Below, in pieces: positions 24,923 through 37,200 of a DNA stretch of 64,000 nucleotides. The notes under the pieces were generated by a model. It ran no database searches. It saw only the letters and a program-made list of their open reading frames with translations, and had not been told where the DNA came from. This DNA is from Parambassis ranga. Lineage: Eukaryota > Chordata > Actinopteri > Ambassidae. Made by a program: the position numbers and the translations under genes. The stretch is from NCBI RefSeq assembly GCF_900634625.1, contig NC_041039.1:17975006-18039005 (forward strand), given 5' to 3'. Every line of letters starts with the position of its first letter. Position 1 is the first letter of the stretch.

Positions 24923-26600
24923 TTTATTACGTGACTAAGGTTGAAGAGATCAAGCACAGGTTTAAACCATTGTACAGTCCGTGGTTTAAAGAGTTGAAGA
25001 TTTAGAGAAGTACACAAGGGCTGTTGGCATGGAATTGAACCATTCAGAACAGGGACCATGTGGAACGCGGAAGAGTGTGCCAGTTCACACTAAAACATAA
25101 GCAAATACTCAATGAATGAGCCAGCTTCCAGGAAAAGCCAGAGCCCGGTGGAGATAGCTGCTAATCTGAGCATGAAGCAGAAACCCAAACAGAGGGCGAC
25201 CGCAGGGCAGGCCACCCGAGCACAACGGCCAAATGCATCAGACACCTTTGGGTGATACCAAACCGCAGGACGCGCAAGAACCCTGGGAGCGACGGGAAAA
25301 GCAGAGCAGCTGTAACCCACCGCTGAAATAACTGACCACACTGAGAACGTCAGTGAAGAATAACTATCCAGTCGCTGAGTGCATGGAACTCTATATGTTA
25401 CTTTAAAGCATGTACAAAGGGATTCACAGAGTACGGCCGCCAAGCATTTTACAAATGGTTGATATTTCGACAGTTTGTCAGTATAAACAGAATCTTAAGG
25501 CATTAAAGTCGACATTCAAATTCAGGGAAAAGCAGATATTATTAAAGGTTTGTTTGCCAAATGAGACAGACCGTTCAGAGAGGAAACCACATCGCATTGT
25601 GTAAGAATGTGTGGTACTACGGTTCATCATTAACATTTTGTCAGTGGGTAAAATGTACTGTTAGGGTTATTTGTCGAATTATGCCTGAATTCAGTCCGCG
25701 GCCTCAGGTTCTCTGCTTTGCATCTGCCTCGTCTCATACATAGCCTACAAAAGAAGAACTCCAGGAACTGTAACAGGCCCAAAGCCTAAGTCCAAAGGCA
25801 GTGGTCACACACAAAAAATCCAAAGTCCAAAATCAGTTTAAGGTGCAAGGTGGTGATTACAAATCTGGTCAGATGAGCACACTAACAAGACAATCTGGCA
25901 AGTAGAATGAAGGACGATGTAGATGTTACAGGCTTTACAGCGTAACAGGTGTGGTGTCCTGTTTTATACAGGCGAAGCAGAATGTGTCCATTCAGCAGGC
26001 TGTATCTGTCTTTAGCACTCTCAGAGTTATTATTTCCCATAAAACAAAATCGAGTTTAAGTTTTCACATAAGCCATTTTAAAAATTCAGCACTTACAAAC
26101 AACAGAAGTTTATAATGTACATGACAGCAACTGAATCAATCTGAATAATGACATAAAACATTCTTACAATTACTTTACAAACCGCGGGTTAACATGTCCA
26201 ACAGCTTACCGGATGTAACCGTTTTACACGGAGGCCATTGTGTTGCGCAGTTTACGTGGAGCCGCCATTGCAATCGGCCACAAACTTAGTAGTCTGTAAA
26301 CACAGTTTCCCCTATTAAGCGTCTTCATCACAACATCTGCTAGTTTCTACAAAGTCCTCTGTAATGTTCCTGCAGCGTGTGCACACGTTCCTCACCTGCT
26401 TTATACAAGCGAAGCAAAGACAGGCGACGTTTGCTGCGTCCGTCCAGCAGGGCGCGTCTGAGTGACGATGGCGGAAACTGCCCCGCAGACCTGCTACAAC
26501 TGGCGCTCACCTGGGTGAACGCTCCCCCTTGTGGTACAATTAAGGCACTGCACCTTCTTGTACATAACGCAGAAGAAGAAAAAACACATTAAACTTTCCA
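24923..26600 (-). mobile_element. composite LTR-like element or uncharacterised minus-strand transcript (tentative)
   Basis: Read on the minus strand there are two copies of a TATA-containing motif, GCTTCGCTTGTATAAAGCAG near 26395-26415 and GCTTCGCCTGTATAAAACAG near 25964-25983. Between them lies a short ATG-led frame that opens ATGGCGGCTCC, then a good splice donor at CATCCG|GTAAGC. Farther on there is an open frame of about 117 codons that matches nothing I know, and an AATAAA at 24923-24928. The base composition is more CpG-rich than the surroundings. No polymerase, integrase or gag-like coding sequence is visible. It could be a non-autonomous LTR-type repeat, a mosaic of repeats, or an unknown transcript. 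Confidence 0.3.
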
Positions 26601-27011
26601 TTTACACAAATAAACATATAAACACACCATACATTTGTGTGTCACAAAAACAATATGTAGCCTACACATGATCTCCAACTCAAAACAACAAAGGCTGAGA
26701 GCAGGCGTGACAGGAAACAAAATCAGGAACAGGAAGAGGCATGTCAAAATAAAACCAGACATTAACTAATAAAACCGCAAACAATAACACATCACTTTGT
26801 AATATGGATTTTTTAGTGAATTTGCTGAAAAGCCCACTTGGTCCAGGTTTATAATCTGAAGTGATCTTGTGTGACTCTTGAGTAACTCAGCTGTTGTGTG
26901 AGCCACATGCTCACCTGCTAGAGGGATCATCATGAGGCTACTCTTTAGAATAAATGCATTCTAAAGAACACTTTTGGAAATCAGTGTGGGAGGCTGCAGC
27001 CATCTCAAACC

Positions 27012-27140
27012 CACATCCACATCCATCCATCCATCCATCCACTGTCTTAACCTGCTTTGTCCTGTGCTACAGGGTCACAGGAAGCTGGAGCCTATTCCAT
27101 CTGTCAATGAGCGAGAGCTGGGGTACACCCTGCACAGGGA
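27012..27140 (-). mobile_element. LINE-type 3' end with ATCC tail
   Basis: A (CATC)n run at about 27013-27041 is followed by CAGGGTCACAGGAAGCTGG, then AGCCTATTCC and GGGGTACACCCTGCACAGG. This is a 3'-end sequence I recognise from fish LINE-like repeats, in reverse orientation with its GGAT-repeat tail at the low-coordinate side. It is strongly truncated and carries no coding sequence. Confidence 0.65.
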
Positions 27141-27734
27141 GGAGGAAAGGAGGCCGAGATATGTTTCATAAGACACAGTTAACTTTTACATGTGGAGCAA
27201 TAAGCGATTTTTGAAGAAAAAAAAGCATCCTCAATAAACTCCAAACCAATTACAAGCCGTCTGTGGTATATCTGGTCAAAACTCTCATGTGAAATTGATA
27301 TTTATAAGTATTCACACTGCCCTATGGTGCCTGTATTATAGTGCTGTAATGTTGCATACTAAATTGGATTATAAAGAAATGGGGAAAAACTGCAAAAACA
27401 TTATTATTTTTTTTTCCCCAAACCAAAACGATTATGGACGTTCATGATGCCATAAGGTCTTTCAATGAGTTACCCTCAGCAAAGTGTCAGAGGAAATGGA
27501 CAATTACAGAGGACAAAAAGTCTTCTCACACCATAGCAATTCATATAGACAGGGAAACAATAACAGTGTGGTTCTTTCACAAACAAGTGGAAAACAGAAG
27601 TGTGGGCTTTTCCCCATATTTTTGTTTGTGGAAAAGCCTGTTTGTCCTCAATATGTCACATTCTTCACCATCAGTGGCACAACACACCACATGGCCTTGA
27701 CCTAATGTTGTGGGTTTTTTTTTTTGCTTTTTTG

Positions 27735-27767
27735 CAACACACACATTTTACACAAATGTGTGTGTTG
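27735..27767. repeat. perfect 14-bp inverted repeat with 5-nt loop
   Basis: The arms CAACACACACATTT and AAATGTGTGTGTTG are exactly complementary around TACAC. The arms are CA/TG-rich, so replication slippage or template switching in a microsatellite is a likely origin. Confidence 0.6.
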
Positions 27768-27872
27768 AGCTGATAAATTTCTGCAAGCAATTTTGCTGGA
27801 ATGTTCACACAGTTGTTAGAAATAATATGCTCGAACTTAAGAATTTAATCCTAAAGAGATGCTTTGAAGCAA

Positions 27873-27889
27873 ACACACACACACACACA
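27873..27889 (+). repeat. (CA)n microsatellite
   Basis: A CA repeat of about eight units, about 100 bp from the inverted repeat at 27735. Confidence 0.9.
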
Positions 27890-29322
27890 TCACACAGGAA
27901 CGCAGAAATGCATCCAGAGATACTGTAGGCCACCCCTAACTAAGTGAGCACCACATAAGAAAATAATACAGTAAACAGGAAACATGGGCGTAAGGAAATG
28001 CATTCTGCAGTTTCAGCTCCAGTCTGTCCTCAGCACAGCAGTTATTTCTGGAAAGACTGTGAAAACACTCAGTAGGCTAAAACTACTGAAACAGCAAATC
28101 TCCTGGTTTTGAAGTAAAATGATATAAATGACAGTTCTAATGAGTGATAGCATTGTTAAAGACCGTACAGGAGGCCAGATTTCCACGTTATTGTCCACAG
28201 CTGTGTAGTTGAGTCACTGGCACTGTATATATGGGCGAGTGGGCAGCTTTGTTTTTTTTTTCAGACCTGGCACTCTGCCAGCTTTTGGTTCCTGTCATTA
28301 TCTGCGCTTTGTGTCTCTGTGAAGGCCGCATGCACGTAATGAATAGGCCACTCTTTTCCATTAAAATAATACCCTCATCAAGTGGGCTCCTGTCAGCGAC
28401 GCTGCATCTGTGCCCAACTGAGCTCCATGCTTCAAGAAGACAGCTCACAGAGCGTGGGGCCCAAAGGCTGGAATTTTAATTGTTTCGCGGGATTCAGCTA
28501 GTTAGCCATTCAAACATGCCGGTGCAGGACAGCTTTCCACGAGGGATGATGAGCAGATAGAAAGGAGGGATTTAGGAAATGTTGCCGTAAATTAATCCCG
28601 GACAAACCGCAGCTTTGGAAAGTTTTTGCTTTGTTGAGATGAACTACAAAGGCTGCGCTACAAAGAGGAGTGGAGGTTAGAGGAGGAGGGGGGGTGGCTA
28701 CTCATGAAGTTTGCTAAAGGAAAGGTGGATCCTTTTCAGTCTCAGGGAGATTAGACATTTTCTTCAAATGACAAAACACCTTATTAACCTCCGCCTGACC
28801 TCTGAGGATTGACCTTTGACTTGTGACCCCAACACCACTGCACTTTACTCCTGTTGGGAGTCATCAGTATGAGACTTTTCATTACAACTTACGGTTTTGT
28901 GCCAAATGCCGAAAGAGAAAGAGAGATTGTGAGGATTGTCTGGGACATAAGATGGGGGATAGAAGGGGGTGGAACAGAGAGAAGAGTTTAATTAGAGACA
29001 CAGCACCTTTGATAATCCACTCTCCCCCTATTCATAAAAAGAACAAGGGTGGGAGGGAGGGATGGGCAAGGAGAGATGAGAAGTTTTTAACAAGAGGTCA
29101 GAGAAACTTTGGCTTAGAACATGGGCCTTTATCAAATCCACTGGCAAATCCGCAGATTAGTCCGTTCCATTGTTTTCAGGAAGTCTGCTCCCACCACCTC
29201 AGAATGCAGGAGGCGGATTTAGAAACTCTGCAAGAGCTCCAAGCCACTGAACTGGATGGCAGAGTGTGCATGTGTGTGTTTGTGTGTTCACGTGTTACTG
29301 TGTATGCAAGTGCAGCTACACA

Positions 29323-29344
29323 TGTGTGTGTGTGTGTGTGTGTG
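29323..29344 (+). repeat. (TG)n microsatellite
   Basis: A TG repeat of eleven units. Imperfect TG-rich sequence precedes it from about 29266. It inflates a 178-codon chance open frame. Confidence 0.95.
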
Positions 29345-30390
29345 CGTCCGGGGGGATGACACAGTGAGGAAGGGGTTGTCAGAAAGCCTTGAGCTCAAAC
29401 ACAAAAAGCTCTGACCAAAATATTCCAATGATCACTGATTTTCTGGCCACCAAAAGAAATGCAGACGGATGGCGGGCCACTTTCCCACTGTGACCTCTCC
29501 ATAGATAATATGTACTTTGGAAACTGTCATCCCTCATGGTTTCATTAAACCTTTTTTGATATTTACATGGCCTGCTGAGCTGTTCTCTATACAGACTCAC
29601 TTTGGTCAAAATGTGAAATTCTCCCCCTTGAATAAACACTATGCTTTCTTCCCTGCAGAGTCACTTCACCACAACCGAAGTCACTGGCATTTGATATAGA
29701 GCTATGGTCAACACACATGTGGACAGCAACAAAAGTCAGAGAACTGTGAAATATTCAGTTACTGCATTTTTTCCCCTCCTCTTCCTCTCCTCTACCTGTT
29801 ACTTTCACAATGTCAGACTGCAGCGCTGTGCTTCCTGTGCTATTCAACCTGGGGAAATGGGGCATTGGAGTGATGACAAGAAGCAAGAATCACTGAATTT
29901 GTCTTAGCACACTCTTGCACCTATTTAAAGTAGGCCTCTTTCAACTCCGCAACTGTGATCTAGGAGAGAAAACACATTAGCAAAATAGGCAGAAAGCCGA
30001 GACACAAAAGGCAAATGATTTATTATAGCTTTCAGCAGAAATACCAGCGGAGGAGTGCAGGCCCTCAGGTGCTGTTCTGGCTGAGTGTAGAGGAGGATAA
30101 GAGAGTCCGTGCTGAGAGATGCGCTGGAATGAGGTGCCTGGGAGTCTTTGGCAAGAGGGTAAGCAAAGAAGATGTTGGTAGCTCTCTTTTCGCAGGTGGG
30201 GACTTCAGGGAAAGCTGTAGGACGAGGTGCACCAGCAAGAAAAAAAACATCTATTTGTGTCACTGATTACTATCTTAAAAATACAAAAAAAACTTGACAC
30301 ATGTGGTGAAAGAACAGGGTGAGAAAAGATGAAACAATATTTCTACAGAAAAGGATGTTGTGATTTCTGCTAGTGTATTACTGATAATAC

Positions 30391-30668
30391 ATCAAACTTA
30401 TATAGCACTTTTCATTCACACCACATTCACACAGAGTGGCAAAATACAGATGTAGCCACAGCTCCCCAGAGGGGGAGACGTGGCTGCCAAGGTGCACCTA
30501 CAGCCTCTTCGACCACCACCGATACATTCATACACATTCATACCCCAGTGAGTGCACTGGAGGCAGTGTGGGTAAAGTGCCTTGCCCAAGGACACACAAC
30601 AATGACTAGGGCAGAGCTGGGATTGAACCGCCAACCTTCCGATTATTGGACACCCCTGCTCTACCATG
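30391..30668 (-). mobile_element. tRNA-derived SINE, long type with a different 3' end
   Basis: On the minus strand the first 110 or so bases match the heads of the SINEs at 22730 and 48531 (B-box GGTTCAATCCC, CTTGGGCAAGGCACTTTACC). After the CACTGG segment the sequence differs. It runs through a GGTGGTCGAAGAGGCTGTAG segment and a CTGTGGCTACATCTG segment and ends GTGCTATATAAGT. It therefore shares a head with the short SINEs but carries another body and tail. Confidence 0.78.
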
Positions 30669-32874
30669 ATGATGATAGTCGATATTAAGCATGAAGAGAA
30701 GGGAACAAGCATGGCCTGGCTAGAATGAAGCTGAGTTGTGTGGCATGCAGTGTAATCCTTTGGCTCATCTTCCTGTCTTGTCCCTCACCAACATCGCATG
30801 TGAAGCAGATGGATTCTTAAAAGATTGGTGAGATAAAGAAAAACTGTAATGAAAACTTTAGCTACATTGGCACAGTCTCCTTCCTAATGCTAGGCCATGA
30901 GAGGAACAATTGTCATGTTTTGTTAGACTTCTATCACATTGTTAGACACTGATTCATTATAATGTTGCAACATTATCACTGCCCACTTTCATGTAGTTGA
31001 TGAGGTGTCTGTGGCAGCTCTGGCAGAGCGGCTGTCTAACAGGCAGTTTCTGTAGGTCCTTCAAGCATGTCAGTGCATCAATACGCAAGACGTTCACCCT
31101 GTGGTGTGTGAATGTGTGTGTGTGCTTCGTGGAAAAAGGTAAAGTGTTTTTAATATATATATTGAGTCCGTAGAACATAACTAGCCTATGTGAATGAATG
31201 TGCTTCACTACTGTGACAGCACTCTGTATGTCTCCCAGACTTTTTTCATGGCTTTTAAACACATGAGGAGTCCAACTCTAAGATATAGAGCCAGAAACAA
31301 ATGTTACGTCCTTCGCTTTCCTAATGTTTTTCCATGTTTTTTCAAGTTTGTCTTTTTTTGTACTGGTGGCTTTCTTAGTCATCTCCATCGCATGAAACAG
31401 CAGGCCTCTCAATCAGTCTTGACGAAAGGCAGCAGCAGATTCATGAACAGTTAACATGCTAACATTGACTTTAGTGTTGGCTGACTGAAATGTTAGCTTG
31501 CTAAAATACTTACATCTGAACAAGCTTTAAAACAACTCCTTTTGACTGTTGCCTCTTTTCGTGTGTCAGATGTTTACATGCGCACTATACTCAGTGGAAC
31601 AGATCATAAGGAGGAGCTGAATTACATCCACGTCTTTACACAGACATGCTTCACATCTGCAGACCAACTAGGTCTCCACCAGACCGTCCGGTGATGGCTG
31701 TGAAGACAGTTTTATTTTTTTGGAGACGGCCAAAATCTAGAGGAAACATTTTTTAACCATTGCGCAGTATTACATATTGTTTAATGTAGCTTATAAATGT
31801 AACCACTGATGAGTAAGACCTTCCCAGTTTCTTAGCACTGCACAGCTGCTTATTCCCGGCGGTCTGGTTAAGATCTTAGGTGATAACTGATTAGTGATGT
31901 CGGGGGGTCAGACTCTACTGCGATCAAAATATTCATCAGTCTTCTTACTTGTTTTTCTTCTCTGAAGCTTAATAGCTTAAAAATTCGGACCTGAAAAGCT
32001 GTCACTGAGGGCCAGTGTCAGCCCAACAAGTATGAACCAAGCATCTCCAACAGGCTGTAGACACTGTATGATCAGCTCGTATGCTCGTAAATTATACCTG
32101 AGGCACTTTTTTTCAGGGGTGGAAAGGCTGAGAATAAGCCCGTGCTGTGTTGACAATCCAATGTATTATGGAGGTTGAGCACAGAATGCAGTAAAATCTT
32201 TTCTGGATAGATTAGCAATACTGACTTTCTACTGCTGTGGCTGAGGCACATGCAGGATTTTGACTTTCAAGCTTTCATTGAGGCAATCTCAGAGAACATA
32301 TTTACAAGGTTGGGACACTACATCAGCCTCTGTTGCTGCAGCTAAACCTAGCCAAACAGAGTTGCCCACAACACAAAGTATTGGTTTGGTTGACTAAACA
32401 AACCAGGGTTTTTGTTTGGGTTTTGCCATCGTGTTACAGATGCCAGGTTACTCATTTGTGATGTCTGCAGCTGTCTCTGTGTATTTTCTCAATGTAAATC
32501 CTGGATGGGGAAAAGGTTCAAACACTGAGCATAAACATCACTTTAATTGCTTGCAATTTGTTGTCCTCTCATGCACTGTAGTAAGTAAGCAAGCCTCGGG
32601 AGCTTCCCTCCTCTTATGCCCATTCATAGGATCGTACATTAACATCCACTCTCAGTATTCGTTTTCACACACATCTCACCAGTGTCAAGTCCTCCTCAAG
32701 TTCTAAAAACGTCACTGGCAACTTGAAGGAAAAGCAAATATTTAACTAAAACTTAAAAATAATTTTCCACCTCACTAAGAGGACCACACACACATGCACA
32801 CAGACACACTAACACCAACACACGCATGTGTGTTGAACTCCCTTCTTTCCCCTGCACACTCTTTCTCTCTTTTT

Positions 32875-32898
32875 CACACACACACACACACACACACA
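32875..32898 (+). repeat. (CA)n microsatellite
   Basis: A CA repeat of about twelve units, preceded by CT- and CA-rich sequence from about 32785. The stretch includes a small palindrome, CAACACACGCATGTGTGTTG, near 32816-32835. Confidence 0.95.
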
Positions 32899-33870
32899 AC
32901 TCTGCTTTCATTCAAAGCCACATCCTGAATATCCTTCCTCAGGGGAGAAGATTTACACTGTGGTTGTCCTTCAGGTAAACCATAAGAGATCTGCACTGAA
33001 GCCTCTACGCTCACAAACCCCTGATTTCTGACTTGGTTTACAGTAAAATGGATACAGTGGAAAGAATGGAACAGTAGAAGATCTGCATTTGGGTATGAAA
33101 TCATATTAGTAGCTTTGCAAAAATTTCAAACCTGCATCCACAGAGCAGTGAATCATTCCTATCAGACTTCAAAATACAGGGAGAGGAAGAGAAGCAAGTA
33201 AAATCATAGCAGCAGCCTTACCTATGTGGTGTTATTCCATATAATTTTTGGCTGGCTCCAACAATTTAGGAGGAGGTTGATGGGGGGGTTTGAAGGGGGC
33301 AGCCAAGGCCAGGCCACCGACGGGATTAATCCAAACAGTGCACATGATCCAGGTTAACTATACTGACTTGGCCTCTGTCACTGTGGCTCGAGTCAGCTGT
33401 ACAAGCGAAACACTTGTGGAAAAACTGTGTTCCATAGCCTCTGGTTGGAACCAATGTTCAGGGCCAGATTTGACAAAAATTGATTATATCCTAAAATAAG
33501 AAAAGATGGATGTCACTCAAGAAACTGCAGTTTTTAGCATTTGTGTGGCGTTTGTGTTACATAAACTAAACTCTTTAAACTATAGGATACATGTTAAAAT
33601 TCACTATTCTGTTCAGTATTCTTAGCTTTAGCTTAGCTAACTTTTTAGGATTAGGATAGTTTTTAGGCTTCACTGAGAACAGAAGAATGACTTGTTGTGG
33701 TTTGATGGCAGAGTTCTACAGGCTCTACCTTGCATCATCCTGCAACTTCAGACTACTTTGGAGAGGCAAAGTAGTATCCTATCCTATAAGATGGACGTCC
33801 ACATACTCACTAAGATGGCCACTCACTGTAAGGGCACCAATTGCACATGTGTTAGAAATCCAAGACTTAA

Positions 33871-34260
33871 AGGTAGGGTAGGAGATTTTGAAAACTCAGT
33901 GAGAGTCAGCCAGATTTTGAAAGTAAACACATGCCCCTTTCTCTCGGAGCTCACCCCGAAGCCACGCCTCCAACCACATGGACGCGCATCACCTGAAGAC
34001 GAGTTGCGGTCTGTGACTTCGGCCATCATGCACGTACCTCTCTGGTGCACAGAGCAGGAAGAGAGTGACAACCAGCCAATACTCCGCGCAGGGTCCACCC
34101 GGAGGATTGGCTGATGTTTTTAGTGTTTTATAGCTTCAGAATATTCATATTCTTCATTTTAATGAGAAACTGCCGAACTAATTGGTTGCTATCGGACTGT
34201 AAAGAGAAGTTACACTAATTTAACAAAAAGTGCATCAGAATGAAATCTCCTCCCCTACCT
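33871..34260. mobile_element. 390-bp TTAA-flanked miniature inverted-repeat element (MITE)
   Basis: The terminal inverted repeats are AGGTAGGGTAGGAGATTT on the left and, on the other strand, AGGTAGGGGAGGAGATTT on the right, so 17 of 18 positions match. The flanking target duplication is an exact TTAA (33867-33870 and 34261-34264). Nothing inside resembles a transposase, so the element is non-autonomous. TTAA duplication is typical of piggyBac- and Kolobok-type DNA transposons, but I cannot choose between them. Open frames that cross it are not genes. Confidence 0.85.
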
Positions 34261-34264
34261 TTAA

Positions 34265-37200
34265 GAGTTGTGTTAAGAGGACAATTGCTGCCATTTTTTA
34301 CAACTCAGGAAGATGAGAAATATATACAGGCATGCATGTGGGACAACTTTGGGATTTTATAACCTAAGATAAGAAGAATCCTTTTCTGCTGGTGATTAAA
34401 ACCCTGAGGTTTCTGTAGACATTTTGCTACTAGAAAAAAGCTGCTAGCAACAAAACCTAAAAACACAGAATCAGCTTTGTTTCCACATAAGCTGTGATCC
34501 AATAGCCACACTGCTACCATGCAGAACATAGAGAAAATATGACATGGTTACTTTTCTAAAGACCAACTGAGGTTCACAAAGCATAGCAAAGGGGAGAAAA
34601 CAAGCGCTGATGCTTTGACCTGCGGTTTTCAGTGCATCCACAAATATCTGCAGAGGGTCAAGCTTTGGGCTTTAACAAACAATAATGCCAAAGTGTTATA
34701 TTTTGAAAGCAGGCTGAAAGAGAATCATCAGCAGTATGGTTACAGCATTATTCAAATCCTGTCATCTGGTATATGATTCCATCAGTGTTGTTGCACAGTA
34801 TGGAAGTAGGTAGAATTGTTTTTGTAAAATAAGAAGTACATTAGATTGCCAATGATTGGTGAATGCTGCATTTACCATTCAAAACTTGTTATTAAATTCA
34901 ATTCATGCTGACACCGATACAGTCATGTTGTGACAGCCTGTTCCGATGATTGGCTGCCATTAAACGCCACCCACCTATTACAGGGGAATACCAATCTTCG
35001 ATAACTGATGCTTTAGCTTCCGACAACCGGTCGAGTGTCAGCTTACACATCATCAGCATTCCTGAAGTCTTGCCCAGTGCAAAGGTCTATTTACACTGCC
35101 ATAATAACACAATTGTTCAAATGGTCTGTATGAAATATGAAATGAAACGGGAGAGGAATGGAATCCAGTTTGATATGCTTGGTTTCAGAGGTGGAAAAGA
35201 ATCCCCTGTCTCGCCTTGTTTACCATACGCAGGCAAAATAAATCATAATGCTGACAAATGTACATTTCTTTCCAATCTACTAACATATGATACCTTTGTG
35301 TGGTTTGTTTTTCACAGGGCACTCTGTCAGATACAATTACACACAGCAAACCTTCTTCATAGAAATAAACAGTTCACAATAGAGGTAGCACTGCACTTAA
35401 AGTTACATTGTTGCCCTTTGGACTGCTTTAAATCTTGTTTACTTTGTAATGTTGAGAGTGTGTACAGTATGTTATAACATGTCGGAGATTTTGCAATTTT
35501 CCTGACCTTGGACATAACATGGCTTAACTAAACCAGCATGTCTGTGTTTCATGCTCAATATCGGACTTCGTGATTGGATAATGGCACTTAATTCCCTTGC
35601 AGTTTTGATTACAAAGCTCTCCATGAGGACATCTTGCAGGCTTGTCATGGACTCATTACTGAAGATTCTTTGAAATGTATGAATAAAACAGAAAGATTCA
35701 ACCTGAAACTCTGATAACCAATAGCTATAAATGCATCGAGTCTTCCAGATGTCAACAAAGCAGGGTTCCAATGTCCTTAATTGGAAAAAAAAGTCATATA
35801 TTGACATATCTGTCCAGCAGCAGTTAATAATTATTTCATCTAAAGGAGAGGTATGCAGTCTTTCACACTCACTTTATAATACTACTCTCTTAAACCTGTT
35901 CCATCTCTGGCAGGTGACGGCAATATTACAATGCTGCTACTATGCAATGTGGCGTTCTGTGGGATCGTCAGAACAAGCAGTGGTTCACATTGACATTTAT
36001 TTTCTTGCATTATTCCGTCATTGTATTTCCCTGAAATAAATGTCACTTTAAATCCTTCTGTTGCCATTACTCAACATCTCCAGTTGAGGTTGAATGATTA
36101 TGTATAGTTTTACAATAGGTAACGTTAAGCCAGGCAATATGTCACATAATATACAAAACACCAGCGCGCGCCAAGCAAAAACCATGTTATTGTCCATCTG
36201 TGGTCAGAGTGCCGGCTTCCCACGAAACAAGGCTCCAGGGGCCAAATGTTGCCGGATTTGTGGCTAGGGCCACACTGTAGTTTGGCCGTCATGTGTGTCA
36301 TAGATCTGCTCGGTCCCCCCGATGGTAGAACAGTGTGTCCAGAGCAAGACTGAAAGGGAAAGCTTCCTGAGGTCAGAGGAGTATAATGCACTAGCTGGCT
36401 CTCAAATAAAACTGGTTTGTTTTTCTTAAAGAAGGTTGAGGTTTTTGGTTTTGAGTCCATCACCCCCACACCACACCACCTCCACTCCTCTCCATTTGTT
36501 ACAATAGAAGCTTTATGGTGAATGAATTTTGACCTTTTTTGATTTTGACACGAGGTGGTGATTGGCAGAAAATTTGCTTCACCGTGAATAGAGCTCTGGT
36601 TTTGGCGCGCCTATAAATGTCATCTGTGTATAAATAGTATGAAAACTGTTTCATTGTTGTAAAGGCTTTTGACATTTAGATTACTATACAGAATATACAA
36701 AAAAATTATACATCATGTTTTGCCTGGACAGCCAATTGCTTCACCATTATTTGCTACACCAGCTAATTTTTTTTAGAGTTTACAATTATACTGAAGGATG
36801 AGACAGAAGAGTTATTCTTATACTTAAATAGCATGGTCAAAAGAAAGAAAATCGAGTCATCTCATTTTATAAGGTCATATGTGACGTTGTTTTCTTCTCC
36901 ATGGCTGGAAAAGAAAGACATGTTAGTGAGAGATCACACTTAGCTGCTTAATGCACTCTCCTAACCTGAAGATAGCCTGGATCTGAAAATAGTTAAAGCT
37001 CATTGGGTGTAATGGTCAGCAATGGTCAGTAATGGCCAGTGGTTTGGCGAGATCTGCTCCCCGTTACACAGCTCTTCCTGTCCACACACATAGTGTATAA
37101 TAAAGACTTCCTCAACAGATTGGAAACCACTCCACTCTTAACAACAGTCTTGAGATCCTCTTTCTCTCCCTCTCTCTATCCCCCCTTCTCATTTCATTCT

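Larger units (their letters stand above)
26620..33860. other. non-coding with scattered repeats, no gene recognised
   Basis: This interval holds a LINE-type end, the 30.4-kb SINE, CA/TG repeats and the 27735 inverted repeat. The 28440-28640 stretch, about 200 bp, is GC-balanced and repeat-free. A coiled-coil-like peptide frame near 29200 follows TTTTCAG but runs into a TG repeat, so it was not accepted. Confidence 0.5.

Noticed and set aside
25090..25443. 117-codon minus-strand frame as a stand-alone protein gene
   Set aside because: It matches no known family and lies within a CpG-rich, probably repeat-derived block, so it was kept only as part of the composite-element finding.
28823..29359. 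178-codon plus-strand frame
   Set aside because: It starts with a non-ATG codon, its last part is a TG microsatellite (Val-Cys repeats), and the rest shows no family resemblance.
33692..34114. 140-codon plus-strand frame
   Set aside because: It runs into the TTAA-flanked MITE, whose border interrupts any plausible gene.
34950..35477. Longest open frame outside fbln1 (about 175 codons, plus strand)
   Set aside because: It begins with TTG, not ATG. It has no domain, no coding bias and no splice sites. A frame this long is possible by chance in 64 kb of six-frame sequence.
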